A stretch of 64,000 nt of DNA from Spirosoma sp. 48-14 (GTDB lineage: Bacteria; Bacteroidota; Bacteroidia; Cytophagales; Spirosomataceae). Of this stretch, positions 9,701 through 16,653 are shown piece after piece. The stretch covers positions 1 to 64,000 of the forward strand of contig NZ_MKUD01000019.1 in the NCBI RefSeq assembly GCF_001898575.1, read 5' to 3'. A model generated the notes under the pieces. It was not told where the DNA came from. It ran no database searches and saw nothing but the letters and a program-made list of their open reading frames with translations. How positions within the stretch are numbered: position 1 is the first letter of the stretch; the number at the start of each line of letters is the position of its first letter. The position numbers and the translations under genes were made by a program.

Positions 9701-10529
9701 ATATATCGTTTTGATCCCAGCTATGCGGTTTACTGATTGTGTAAAACCCGATAAACCCCTGCGTTTTCCGTTTCTGAATCAAGGGAACGGCAATCATTGA
9801 ATACACCGAAATGAAGTCAAAAAAGGCTTTTTCCTGAATCTGATCAGCCGTAAGTTCGTCAATCTGTAAGCGGATAAATTCACCATTTTCCAGCTTTGGC
9901 CGCATCCAGTCGAAGCACTCCCTGGGCCGAGTCTGAATTTTAGCTTTCCTTGACGAATGCCCCGGTGCACACCATTCATGCACACAATGGCCTTCCTGAT
10001 AATCGTTGGAGTACATAAATACCGATGCCCGTTCAGCCCCGATGTACTCACCAATCTCTTGCAGGGCTTTACCAATATACCGGTCAGCCTGATCAGTTTT
10101 TAATGTAATGAAGCGACTGGAAATAGTCGAGATGATCGACTCCATAGCCAGCCGTCGCTGCAGACTATGTTCATATCGTTTCTGTTCACTGACATCCTGG
10201 ATAGTCACCATGATCTGGCCACCCATTGGGGTTAACGTAATATCCTGCCACAGGATTTCTCCAGCCTGCTCCTGCCGCTTACGCATACGCTGTGGCTCAC
10301 CCGTCTGGTAACTAGTTTCCAGCAATCGAATAAACTCCTCCCCCAGTGTTTTTACGCCGATCATCTGGCCCGTAAGTGCTTCCTGCGTTTGCGACACCAT
10401 GTAGGCAAAGGCCTTATTAACCAGCTTATAGCGAAATTTAATGAGTAATCCCTGCGCATTCTGCACAGGCGCTACGAAAGCGACTCCCTGCGACGAAGCG
10501 TTAAACCAAAGCGCCAAATCTGTTTCCAT
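6780..10529 (-). CDS. PAS/GAF multi-sensor histidine kinase
   Basis: A 1249-residue kinase without an obvious transmembrane helix, so probably cytoplasmic. The approximate order is an N-terminal PAS (1-120), two GAF domains (about 145-290 and 310-470), a short coiled coil (RVEERTQEIRRL), four PAS/PAC units (about 490-1000), HisKA with H1027 in ASHEFRTPLATI, and HATPase with NVLSNAFKFS, VVDRGIGIP and GTGLGLVIA. A GTG start lies two codons upstream, but ATG 10529 is preferred. It sits 34 bp after a LytTR regulator gene and 49 bp before a receiver-kinase fusion, all in one orientation. Signal input is likely a small ligand or redox cue, but no cofactor-binding residue was identified. Confidence 0.9.
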   Translation of the reverse strand: METDLALWFNASSQGVAFVAPVQNAQGLLIKFRYKLVNKAFAYMVSQTQEALTGQMIGVKTLGEEFIRLLETSYQTGEPQRMRKRQEQAGEILWQDITLTPMGGQIMVTIQDVSEQKRYEHSLQRRLAMESIISTISSRFITLKTDQADRYIGKALQEIGEYIGAERASVFMYSNDYQEGHCVHEWCAPGHSSRKAKIQTRPRECFDWMRPKLENGEFIRLQIDELTADQIQEKAFFDFISVYSMIAVPLIQKRKTQGFIGFYTISKPHSWDQNDISLLETFSTLIANVLLRLQQEAAIRRVNFRLKGLHAIDQALLNSRMHDQPPLSIAMQYMYTMVPCNRISVFQINRETGLAEAQCRVIEGELEGNPTLAVPARYFDERFLQNQIPTQLIYYPDVQTDTAGIPSDLLPNLNGFRSQVTIPLYSQKDCIGAFTLMSVTPHFFKEEYLQVAQEVGRLLAIGLRQQQQDKQLKHYTEQLEWRVEERTQEIRRLSTLHQAILKHAGQAIVSTDINGVIQTANQACEHLLGYRPDELIGRQTYLEPGTTDQPLPVVVYRSVTQDVRPATRFAEILAAEGFFYCECVATTKSGRLVPILLAVSVLQDDNGALIGYVGISTDISALKKAELRLQQSNQELNTFFEGALDMHCIADSRGNIWAVNQAFQDTLGYSDAELMRIPFLQLIHPDEQKFVYKNLLETILDQPIRNQINRMRRKDGSYRIIEWNAVGINQVVYGSARDITERQEAESQLRSLNQRLQLATQAAGQGLWEKDLITDSLFWDDQMWKIFGEEYRQPDWNFEKFLAIIHPDDVSTFQELTFSRAQNSKQSVVSRIIRPDGSVRYIEANGLLIHDETGKPIRAIGVAWDVTKRKLAEAALLESEQRFRDIADNVDEVFWIHATDPFRLLYVNSAYERIWNRSCQSLYENPFSFLDAIYEEDRPAVAKAISLYEVGEEVSIQCRGVRPDSTLFWMSVRTFIIRDETGTVTRQIGIANDITSQKEKELVLQQSLQQEQELNQLKSQFVATASHEFRTPLATIQSSVDLIKLYLDLPVADARASIEKHLSVIEKEIEQFSVLLTDILTIGRIESKKVSFSPRSVDAVLLCEEIIATHFSRRNDNRAVDFSVEGVPHRVYMDDKLITHVIVNVLSNAFKFSKSNPRLRIVFDEQRLVFEVVDRGIGIPEKELSALFQAFFRASNTSGIPGTGLGLVIARQFIELHGGHFDIQSQEKLGTICTISLPINMTEQTLVSP

Positions 10530-10563
10530 TAGCACGTACTAGCATTCATGCAGTAGTCTGACT

Positions 10564-11307
10564 TTAAGTAGATAACCAGTTTTTAAAGAAACGAAACCGT
10601 GCTTTCGGCAAAATCACTTCCTGGTGTTTGCCCCCTGCTTCGATCAATAAGCAATGTTTGCCTTTATCCCAATACGTATAGTTCAGGACGCTTTTCCGGT
10701 GCAAAATAATGTGCCGATTTACCCGGAAAAACTGGGCAGGGTCTAGCTTGGCAGCCAATGTGTCGAGGCTTGTATCGACCTGGAACGTACCTAATGGATG
10801 ATGGACAAAGTATCCCCGCTTGTGCGTGCAGAAATAACTGCATTCGTCAATGCGCAGGATCATGTATCCTTTCTCATCGCGACCCCGAATCGTTTTTAAG
10901 TACGGACTTACCGCACCAGTATCCCTTCGCTGCTCATAATTCCTCTTCAATCGACTCTCTATTGCATTCAGCAAATCACGGAGCAGGAAGGGTTTTGTCA
11001 GGTAATCATCGGCCCCCAGCCCCATCCCTTGTCGCAAATTTGCCATGTCTGCTTTGGCAGTCAAGAAGATAAACGGAATATGCGCCGTATCCGGGCAGGT
11101 TCGAATACTCTCCAGTACCTGATAACCGCTTACGCTTCCCATCATTATATCGCACAGGATCAGGTCGGGGAGCCACTGACGGGCTTGCTTCAACCCTGTT
11201 ATGCCATCTTCAGCGGTTCGTACGTCATATCCATTCAATGCCAATTGCTCAGCTATATTCTCCCGGATTTGTGCAACATCGTCAATTATGAGTATTTGCT
11301 TCAACAT
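10564..11307 (-). CDS. Response regulator with receiver and LytTR domains
   Basis: A 247-residue response regulator and first gene of the kinase operon. The receiver (1-125) shows the acidic DD pair in LIIDDVAQ, phospho-acceptor Asp in LCDIMMGSVSG and lysine in YLTKPF. The C-terminal LytTR domain (about 145-245) has FFRVNRHIILH and SVLNYTYWDKGKHCLL. The receiver is strikingly similar to that of the fusion protein encoded at 5630-6730 (shared GYQVLE, PFIFLTAK and LGADDYLTKPF), pointing to duplication within the operon. It probably controls transcription in response to the PAS/GAF kinase. Confidence 0.92.
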   Translation of the reverse strand: MLKQILIIDDVAQIRENIAEQLALNGYDVRTAEDGITGLKQARQWLPDLILCDIMMGSVSGYQVLESIRTCPDTAHIPFIFLTAKADMANLRQGMGLGADDYLTKPFLLRDLLNAIESRLKRNYEQRRDTGAVSPYLKTIRGRDEKGYMILRIDECSYFCTHKRGYFVHHPLGTFQVDTSLDTLAAKLDPAQFFRVNRHIILHRKSVLNYTYWDKGKHCLLIEAGGKHQEVILPKARFRFFKNWLST

Positions 11308-11762
11308 GTGTAGATAAGATGCAACGCGAACTACGCATTCGGTAGCGAACAGCCATTAAATGCATTGACTAAACCCTATTACGTTTGTTGAGTTGCCAGG
11401 GCCCGGAGACTACTACCATTGGCGCCCTGCAAGGCTTATTTACTAAGTCAGCAGAAAAGAAAAGATATTGATCGCTGATTAATGAGTGCCACCAGTCAAA
11501 GCAAGGACTCACGCTTACAAACAATCCGTTAAGCAAATGTATTTACATAATTTTTAATAAAAAAAATACAAGTAATCCTACTTATTGGTAAGTAAAGTTA
11601 AAATACCATTAATATAAAATAAATATATTCATATTTACGATATTTCAATTCAATTCCTCTATAGATAAAATACGTACTGACAAGTAACAATACCCCGACC
11701 TATCAGTACGTACACAAACTATGCATGCAAAGCCTGCCTCCAATGGCGAACGGCTGCCAGTA
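11308..11762. other. Intergenic region upstream of the LytTR-kinase operon
   Basis: This 455-bp gap holds no convincing gene. The part from about 11530 to 11660 is very AT-rich and must include the promoter of the minus-strand operon starting at 11307. A perfect 10-bp inverted repeat lies at its far end (11671-11712) near the stop of the astacin gene. Confidence 0.5.
11671..11712. promoter_or_regulatory. 10-bp perfect inverted repeat, 22-nt spacer
   Basis: TACGTACTGA at 11671-11680 is mirrored exactly by TCAGTACGTA at 11703-11712. It is about 50 bp past the stop of the astacin gene and about 360 bp upstream of the LytTR operon. The long spacer and lack of a T-run argue against a simple terminator; a dimeric operator is equally possible. 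Confidence 0.4.
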
Positions 11763-12614
11763 TTAAGGGTACATCGATTTTACGGTATTAATATCCAATA
11801 TCGACAAGCCCTGACGCTGACTTATAAACGTCGACCCATCTTTTCTTGTCATCGTAGGTAAACCATTGCTCGAAAAGTCATAAGAGCTATACAGCATTAC
11901 TGACCCAAAATCCAGTCCACCCGCGAAATCAAACCCATCCATACCCCGTTGAACGTACGTTTGGAAATCTGACTCATAACCAGGCAGAATATTATCTGTA
12001 TTTATGGTAACGTACGAATCCCGGTCTGCCCGGCTCTGTTCATGCCATAACCCAATGGTATGACCAATCTCGTGAATCGTATTACCAGTGGTGCAGGTAC
12101 TTGCCAGGTTTATGTATTGTACACTGCCAATATACCCCACATTGGACGAGCAACCGGGACCAGGTCGAAATAGCACATACCCTCGCTGGGAGGTACGGAG
12201 CACAAACCGAATTGGGGTATTGGCTTCCCAGTGAGCAATCGCGTCGGTTACCCGAGCCTGATTAGGAAGTGCCGGATCAACAGCATAATAAACGATTTTG
12301 TTGGGCCAACGGGTGGATACCTTTGAGCGGCCGGTGCCTTCTGTGTGTAAGTCGGCTGTGGTACTGATCGAATCGGGTTTTATCAGGATATCGCTCTGAA
12401 AAACCGCTTGACCGCCGACAAGGGAGTACGTGATTTTATCACCATGCAGAGTGCCTGTTTCCGGCAGCCCTCGTTGAAACGGGAACGCTTCTTCCGGACG
12501 GGTAACGTTTACTCTTGGACTGACGTCCCGCTCTTTTTCAGTTGCTATCTGGGAGCAACTTAGTGAGCTACAGACAAATGCACAAAGCAATATAGAGGTT
12601 AATTTAGTTTTCAT
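11763..12614 (-). CDS. Astacin-like (M12A) zinc metalloprotease, lipoprotein
   Basis: A 283-residue predicted secreted lipoprotein protease with lipobox SLSC (Cys20). The astacin signature is complete: H181, E182, H185 and H191 in HEIGHTIGLWHEQ, and the Met-turn SVMLY with M240 and Y242. Residues 30-100 probably form a short propeptide or linker, and no C-terminal accessory domain follows. Its start codon overlaps the end of a stand-alone receiver gene by 11 bp, so the two are probably translationally coupled. The link between a receiver and a surface protease is unusual. The family assignment is strong; the substrate is unknown. Confidence 0.9.
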   Translation of the reverse strand: MKTKLTSILLCAFVCSSLSCSQIATEKERDVSPRVNVTRPEEAFPFQRGLPETGTLHGDKITYSLVGGQAVFQSDILIKPDSISTTADLHTEGTGRSKVSTRWPNKIVYYAVDPALPNQARVTDAIAHWEANTPIRFVLRTSQRGYVLFRPGPGCSSNVGYIGSVQYINLASTCTTGNTIHEIGHTIGLWHEQSRADRDSYVTINTDNILPGYESDFQTYVQRGMDGFDFAGGLDFGSVMLYSSYDFSSNGLPTMTRKDGSTFISQRQGLSILDINTVKSMYP

Positions 12615-13023
12615 GGGTGGTTAGTGGCAAGATCATAAACGATGTCAATACGTTTTCATCATTCTGGTAAAAACTAGATTTATCCAGAAATACGGAGCAG
12701 CCTAATTCCAGGCAGCGCTTTCGGGCAAGCCTGTCAGTCGAAGCGCTGTAGATGATAACAGGTATTCCTTTCCAGTCAGGATCGCCTTTTAGCAGACGTA
12801 ATACATCATATCCCGATAGGATAGGCATATGAAGGTCTAGCAAAATCAAGTCGGGAAACCGGGCATCCAGACGATGGGTAAGCTGAGTAATCAGATCTGC
12901 GCCATCACTAAAACAGCGGATAGCATACGAATCACTTTGTTCGTCAAAAATGGATTGCACCAGAAAATGCTCACCCTGATCATTATCAACCAGATAAATC
13001 AGTGGATTGTGGAATGCATTCAT
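12604..13023 (-). CDS. Stand-alone receiver-domain protein
   Basis: A 139-residue single-domain response regulator. It has D13 and D15 in LVDNDQ, phospho-acceptor D63 in LLDLHMPILSG, a conserved Ser in YSAS and the lysine in FLDKSSF. There is no output domain, so it would act by protein contact, like the CheY-like proteins common in Bacteroidota. ATG 13023 is chosen because the receiver fold begins immediately; a longer open frame to 13083 has no fold-consistent content. It overlaps the astacin protease gene by 11 bp (ATGAAAACTAA junction). Confidence 0.85.
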   Translation of the reverse strand: MNAFHNPLIYLVDNDQGEHFLVQSIFDEQSDSYAIRCFSDGADLITQLTHRLDARFPDLILLDLHMPILSGYDVLRLLKGDPDWKGIPVIIYSASTDRLARKRCLELGCSVFLDKSSFYQNDENVLTSFMILPLTTHEN

Positions 13024-13374
13024 ACGATAGATAGAGAAAGTAGTTACGGTGAAAATGTAGTCTGCACAAATGGGCATACACATAGTTATGCCCTATCGTA
13101 TGGCTGACTAACCATCCGATAGTACTAACCTACTATACATAGTCATAAAAGACTACTTACCATCATCCATTCATGCGTGAAATGACCCTTTTGCCGGACG
13201 AAATGACCTAAAACAATTTACCAATCACTCGCATATCAATACAGATAGTTACTACTTACCTATATTTCACAACAAAAATCACCTACTTAATCCATAGCCT
13301 ACTCCCTCGATAAAACAGAGCAGGCGGTACCGACATATGGATACCGCCTGCTCAAACTAATTAACCCATATAGC
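13024..13374. other. Intergenic region with direct repeat and terminator
   Basis: This gap carries the putative promoter region of the receiver-astacin pair and the terminator of the methyltransferase gene. A direct repeat GAAATGACC occurs at 13179-13187 and 13200-13208, exactly 21 bp apart. No coding sequence was seen. Confidence 0.4.
13318..13353 (-). terminator. Rho-independent-type terminator of the methyltransferase gene
   Basis: A perfect 12-bp GC-rich stem (GAGCAGGCGGTA at 13318-13329 with its complement at 13342-13353) has a 12-nt loop. On the minus strand it is followed by TGTTTTATC, a short T-rich tract. It starts 21 bp after the stop codon at 13375. Confidence 0.75.
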
Positions 13375-14127
13375 CTACATTTTCTCGGCAACCAGATATA
13401 CTTGTGGATCACCCATTTGGTAGGCGATCCCGTCGGTTGAGTTATAGACCGCTGTTGTTTGTAAGCCGAACTTTGCCAGCAGCCGTTTCATCTCGGCAAG
13501 CGTATACACATAGTGCTTGAAGTAATGCGTTTCCACATTGCCTGCTTTAGTATAGGTAAGTTCTGTAGTCAGGCAACTCTCGTCGATGGTATATCCATTG
13601 TGAATATCCATCAGCAGATCGCCCAGAATGTACTGCTTCGTACGCGGAAAGTTGGGCAAAATGCTTTCGGCGAGCAGACCCGAATTAATCACGAATCGCG
13701 ATCCTGGTTTTAGAGCCTCAGCCACTTTCCCGACAAACACCTGCATGCCCTCGTGTGCTACGTACCCAAAACTATTTCCTAAACAGTAGGCGCCATCAAA
13801 ACCCGAAGGCAACTCCATTGTCAGGATATCACCCAGAATCAGGTTCATCGACAGTTGTTCCGCTGCCAGTTGATTGCGAAGGGTTTGCATAAACTCTGTG
13901 GAAATGTCCACACCTGTCAGGTTAAATCCTCGTTTGGCTAATTCGACGGCATGACGACCAAATCCGCAGGGAATATCCAGTACCGCAGCACCGGGGGCAA
14001 TTTCCAGTTCCTTAATGAGAAAGTCGACCTCGCGCAGTGTCCATTCTGGCGTCATGGCTCTTTCCCACATTTCGCAGTTTAGGCCTGCAAAAAAATCTTC
14101 GTACCAATTATTTTTAATTGTTGTCAT
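13375..14127 (-). CDS. Class I SAM-dependent methyltransferase
   Basis: A 250-residue cytoplasmic methyltransferase. The SAM-binding motif I is VLDIPCGFGRHA (about 55-66), with an acidic residue at the end of the next strand (GVDIS), and LGDIL and GAYCLGNSFGY as later core motifs. The C-terminal half forms a Tyr-rich beta region. The substrate is not deducible; the family includes small-molecule and ubiquinone-type methyltransferases. It is a single-gene unit ending at a strong hairpin. Confidence 0.85.
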   Translation of the reverse strand: MTTIKNNWYEDFFAGLNCEMWERAMTPEWTLREVDFLIKELEIAPGAAVLDIPCGFGRHAVELAKRGFNLTGVDISTEFMQTLRNQLAAEQLSMNLILGDILTMELPSGFDGAYCLGNSFGYVAHEGMQVFVGKVAEALKPGSRFVINSGLLAESILPNFPRTKQYILGDLLMDIHNGYTIDESCLTTELTYTKAGNVETHYFKHYVYTLAEMKRLLAKFGLQTTAVYNSTDGIAYQMGDPQVYLVAEKM

Positions 14128-14582
14128 TGTCTGTATGAACAGGGCCTTAGCCCATTAGTAGCTAGTTTAATTGACATCAACAGACCAAACCAGCGCCAAC
14201 CTTATGGGCTGGTCATTGGACTAGTCCTATAGGCATGTATAAAGCGTATAGAGGTCAGCCATAGCAAAGCTGTCCAGGAAAACCCAGCTAAATCTGGCTA
14301 TACGTATCAAGGCAAATCGGAGCCAATCAAACGGCTGACTGTTAACTGGTCAATCCGAATCGGCTCAATTGAAGGAAGATAAACGATGAACCCGCGTGGG
14401 GTTCTCAGGCCATGGTAGGCACCGGCAGTGTATTTATGTACGGAGTAAAGCTAATGAATTCGTTTGTCAGAAACCAATACCTGTTGACCCTACCACTAAA
14501 AACCTATTTATTAGGAAGTTATAAATAAAACACCCCGAAAGGTCGATAACCGTTCGGGGTGTTTTATTTCATTTTAGCAGTG
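14128..14582. other. Intergenic region, no gene recognised
   Basis: This 455-bp gap precedes the minus-strand methyltransferase gene and follows the SMP-30-like gene. Apart from the hairpin at 14527-14565, no structure, repeat or coding pattern was seen. Confidence 0.4.
14527..14565. terminator. Strong terminator of the SMP-30-like gene
   Basis: A perfect 13-bp stem: AAAACACCCCGAA at 14527-14539 pairs with TTCGGGGTGTTTT at 14553-14565, with a 13-nt loop. The A-run and T-run flanks would allow termination in either direction. It lies 18 bp after the stop of the minus-strand gene at 14583. Confidence 0.85.
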
Positions 14583-15428
14583 CTATTTAAGCGAATACGC
14601 TTTTACCGTATTGTGAAAAAAAGTGGGAACAAAAAGCATCTGGTTACTGGAGCTATAGCCAATGTCGGCCGAATTGATTTTCTCTTTCGACGTGTCGAGT
14701 TTCAACTCCGTTTTGCCATCGGGCTGTACATACCAAATCTTTCCGGCCCATTCTGTAACGACATATTTTTTGTTGCCCAGGGCAACAATGCCATCGATTC
14801 CGCCCATACCTTTAGCCAGCGTAGTCAGTTGTTTGGTAGCTGGATTCATTGACAATAATGAGCCGTCGCCATTACCAATCAGCAGTTGATTGTTTTCGAA
14901 CAGAAGACCGTTCGGCCCTTTGAGCGGAGCGCCTGCCAGCACCAGACTCGGTTTGCCACCCGTAATGGCCCACACCTTGCTGTCGTCCGAATCCGATACA
15001 TACACAATGCCTTTCTGGGTATCTATGGCAATATCATTCAGGAACTTAGCCCCTGCTACCGGATACCGATTGAGTATTTTGCCTGTTGCCAGTGCCACTT
15101 CGGCCACCTGATTCATCTCGGTAACGTACAGCTTGTCGCCCAGAATACCCATCCCTTTGGTGGAATTGAGGCCTTCGGTGAATTTTAGCTTAATCACTTT
15201 CCCATCCATACCCACTTTGGCAAGGTAGCTGCCTTTGTTTTGCAGGGTTGGGTTTCCATTGATGCAGGCTACGTACAGCACTTTTTTAGCGGGATCTACC
15301 AGCACACATTCAGGGGTTCGGAGCGTGGTATCGGTTTCCCAAACAGGTTTTAAATGTACGGTTTGTGCCTGAGTGATCGTAGAGCAGGCAATCAGACTCA
15401 TACAGGCGATAACGAGTGTTTTTCTCAT
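14583..15428 (-). CDS. Secreted SMP-30/gluconolactonase-like beta-propeller protein
   Basis: A 281-residue secreted protein. ATG 15428 gives a Sec signal peptide MRKTLVIACMSLIACSTITQAQ; an upstream ATG eight codons earlier is less likely. The mature protein is a run of about six beta-propeller blades with repeats such as ECVLVDPAKKVLYVACING, NDIAIDTQKGIVYVSDSDD and GPNGLLFENNQLLIGNGDG. This is the pattern of SMP-30/gluconolactonase/YncE-like proteins. Metal-binding residues cannot be assigned with certainty. It is probably a periplasmic lactonase or ligand-binding propeller, and it is a single-gene unit. Confidence 0.75.
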   Translation of the reverse strand: MRKTLVIACMSLIACSTITQAQTVHLKPVWETDTTLRTPECVLVDPAKKVLYVACINGNPTLQNKGSYLAKVGMDGKVIKLKFTEGLNSTKGMGILGDKLYVTEMNQVAEVALATGKILNRYPVAGAKFLNDIAIDTQKGIVYVSDSDDSKVWAITGGKPSLVLAGAPLKGPNGLLFENNQLLIGNGDGSLLSMNPATKQLTTLAKGMGGIDGIVALGNKKYVVTEWAGKIWYVQPDGKTELKLDTSKEKINSADIGYSSSNQMLFVPTFFHNTVKAYSLK

Positions 15429-15669
15429 CGATTGGTTGGTTTTGAGGAACAAATGAAGGCTATCTCATAATCGTTGATATAGCGCGGCCAATCTATCGAA
15501 TTTTCGCCAAATAATACATCTGACCTGGCCAGTGAGAGCCTCTTACACCCTATATCCGAGTGAATGGCAATAGCTGGTTCACAAAAAGTCTTTCTGACAG
15601 ATGCAACCTCACCCAAACGATTAACATCTACGCTATAAAACAGCATAAACCCGTTAACTCGTTTTACGA

Positions 15670-16041
15670 ATGATCCGTTCTCTCTTATCAATCGCCCTGC
15701 TTATATCAATCAGTTCATGTTCATTTACCCGACAATGGCAGGGCAACTCAAACGCCCAACAAACCAAAGCCTCTTTCAAAGAATTGACTGGCCGACAGAC
15801 CTTCACGCTTCATGTGCCTGAAAACGATATTTATCTGGCCTATCAGTTTATCGAAACCGATGGAGAAATGTCTGCGTCTGTAAAATCACCTTCGGCTACC
15901 GTTTTCAATAAGAGGATCAGCACATCCGAAGCTAACACGTTGCACCTGGTCAATCAGAAAGGAGTTGAATATATCGTGATGATTAAAGGGAAACGGGCAT
16001 CGGGCGCGTTCGATGTTCGGTTTGTAGCGACGCCGAATTAA
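15670..16041 (+). CDS. Small lipoprotein of unknown function
   Basis: A 123-residue lipoprotein. The signal MIRSLLSIALLISISSC gives Cys17 in the lipobox ISSC. The mature part of about 105 residues is predicted to be a small beta sandwich with alternating strands (TFTLHVPENDIYLAYQF, YIVMIKGKRASGAFDVRFV). No family was recognised. It is transcribed toward the RidA gene, from which it is separated by a long inverted repeat. Confidence 0.65.
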   Translation: MIRSLLSIALLISISSCSFTRQWQGNSNAQQTKASFKELTGRQTFTLHVPENDIYLAYQFIETDGEMSASVKSPSATVFNKRISTSEANTLHLVNQKGVEYIVMIKGKRASGAFDVRFVATPN

Positions 16042-16042
16042 C

Positions 16043-16103
16043 GGCTAGCCTGCCTTGAACCCCTCTCCTGTGTTTTGGGAGAGGAGTGCAAGGCAGGCTA
16101 GCC
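16043..16103. terminator. Long bidirectional hairpin between convergent genes
   Basis: GGCTAGCCTGCCTTG at 16043-16057 is perfectly complementary to 16089-16103. An inner 7-bp stem, CCTCTCC/GGAGAGG (16062-16068 and 16078-16084), continues the structure. It fills the whole gap between the lipoprotein stop at 16041 and the RidA stop at 16105. It has no T-run and is probably a bidirectional terminator or a repeat element. Confidence 0.6.
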
Positions 16104-16104
16104 A

Positions 16105-16566
16105 TTAGATATAGGCGATGCAGTCCATTTCGACCAGTGAATCGCCGGGAACACCACCATACACCGCTACGGTTGTTCGGACAGGAGGCTTACTACCGAA
16201 TCGTCCTTTGTACACTTCATTCATGGCTTTATAGTCGTTCAGGTCGTGCAGAAAGACATTGACTTTCAAGACTTTTTCCATCGACGAACCGGCCTTGATC
16301 AACTCTTTTTCCAACTCTTTCAGTACTTCGTCGGTGTGTACTTTAATGTCACCCTCTTTGTGATAGCCCTTTCCGGCCACAAACACCAGATTCCCCAGCT
16401 TGGTAGACCCCGAAAAGAGAGGCACATCCTGATGATTCACTACGTTATATACCTCTTTTTCGGGTGCGGCTTCAGCGGCCACGGCTTTCGTAGTAGCGCC
16501 TAGCCCAATCGCTCCGGCGGCTGATGCGAAAAGGCGTTTTAAGATGGAACGACGTTCGGTTTTCAT
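16105..16566 (-). CDS. RidA-family deaminase with twin-arginine-type leader
   Basis: A 153-residue RidA/YjgF-family protein. The leader ERRSILKRLFASAAGAIGLG is of twin-arginine type, so export to the periplasm as a folded trimer is likely. The RidA fold follows from about residue 45, with the substrate-carboxylate arginine R130 in PPVRTTVAV and E146 in LVEMDCIAY. Members hydrolyse enamine/imine intermediates released by PLP enzymes. It lies 87 bp after the amidohydrolase gene in the SusCD-PLP locus and is about 65% identical by eye to the second RidA at 19413. The family is secure, the exported location inferred. Confidence 0.88.
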   Translation of the reverse strand: MKTERRSILKRLFASAAGAIGLGATTKAVAAEAAPEKEVYNVVNHQDVPLFSGSTKLGNLVFVAGKGYHKEGDIKVHTDEVLKELEKELIKAGSSMEKVLKVNVFLHDLNDYKAMNEVYKGRFGSKPPVRTTVAVYGGVPGDSLVEMDCIAYI

Positions 16567-16653
16567 ACGATTCTCAATCAGTTATAAGTTACTTTTTACG
16601 TTTACCAAGTGGTTGCAGGATGAGGGTATTGGCTAATCACCGCAAGGGCGTTA

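Noticed and set aside
14128..14526. A small RNA or riboswitch in the 455-bp gap
   Set aside because: No conserved riboswitch core or promoter-terminator pair was recognisable; the hairpin at its edge is explained as a terminator.
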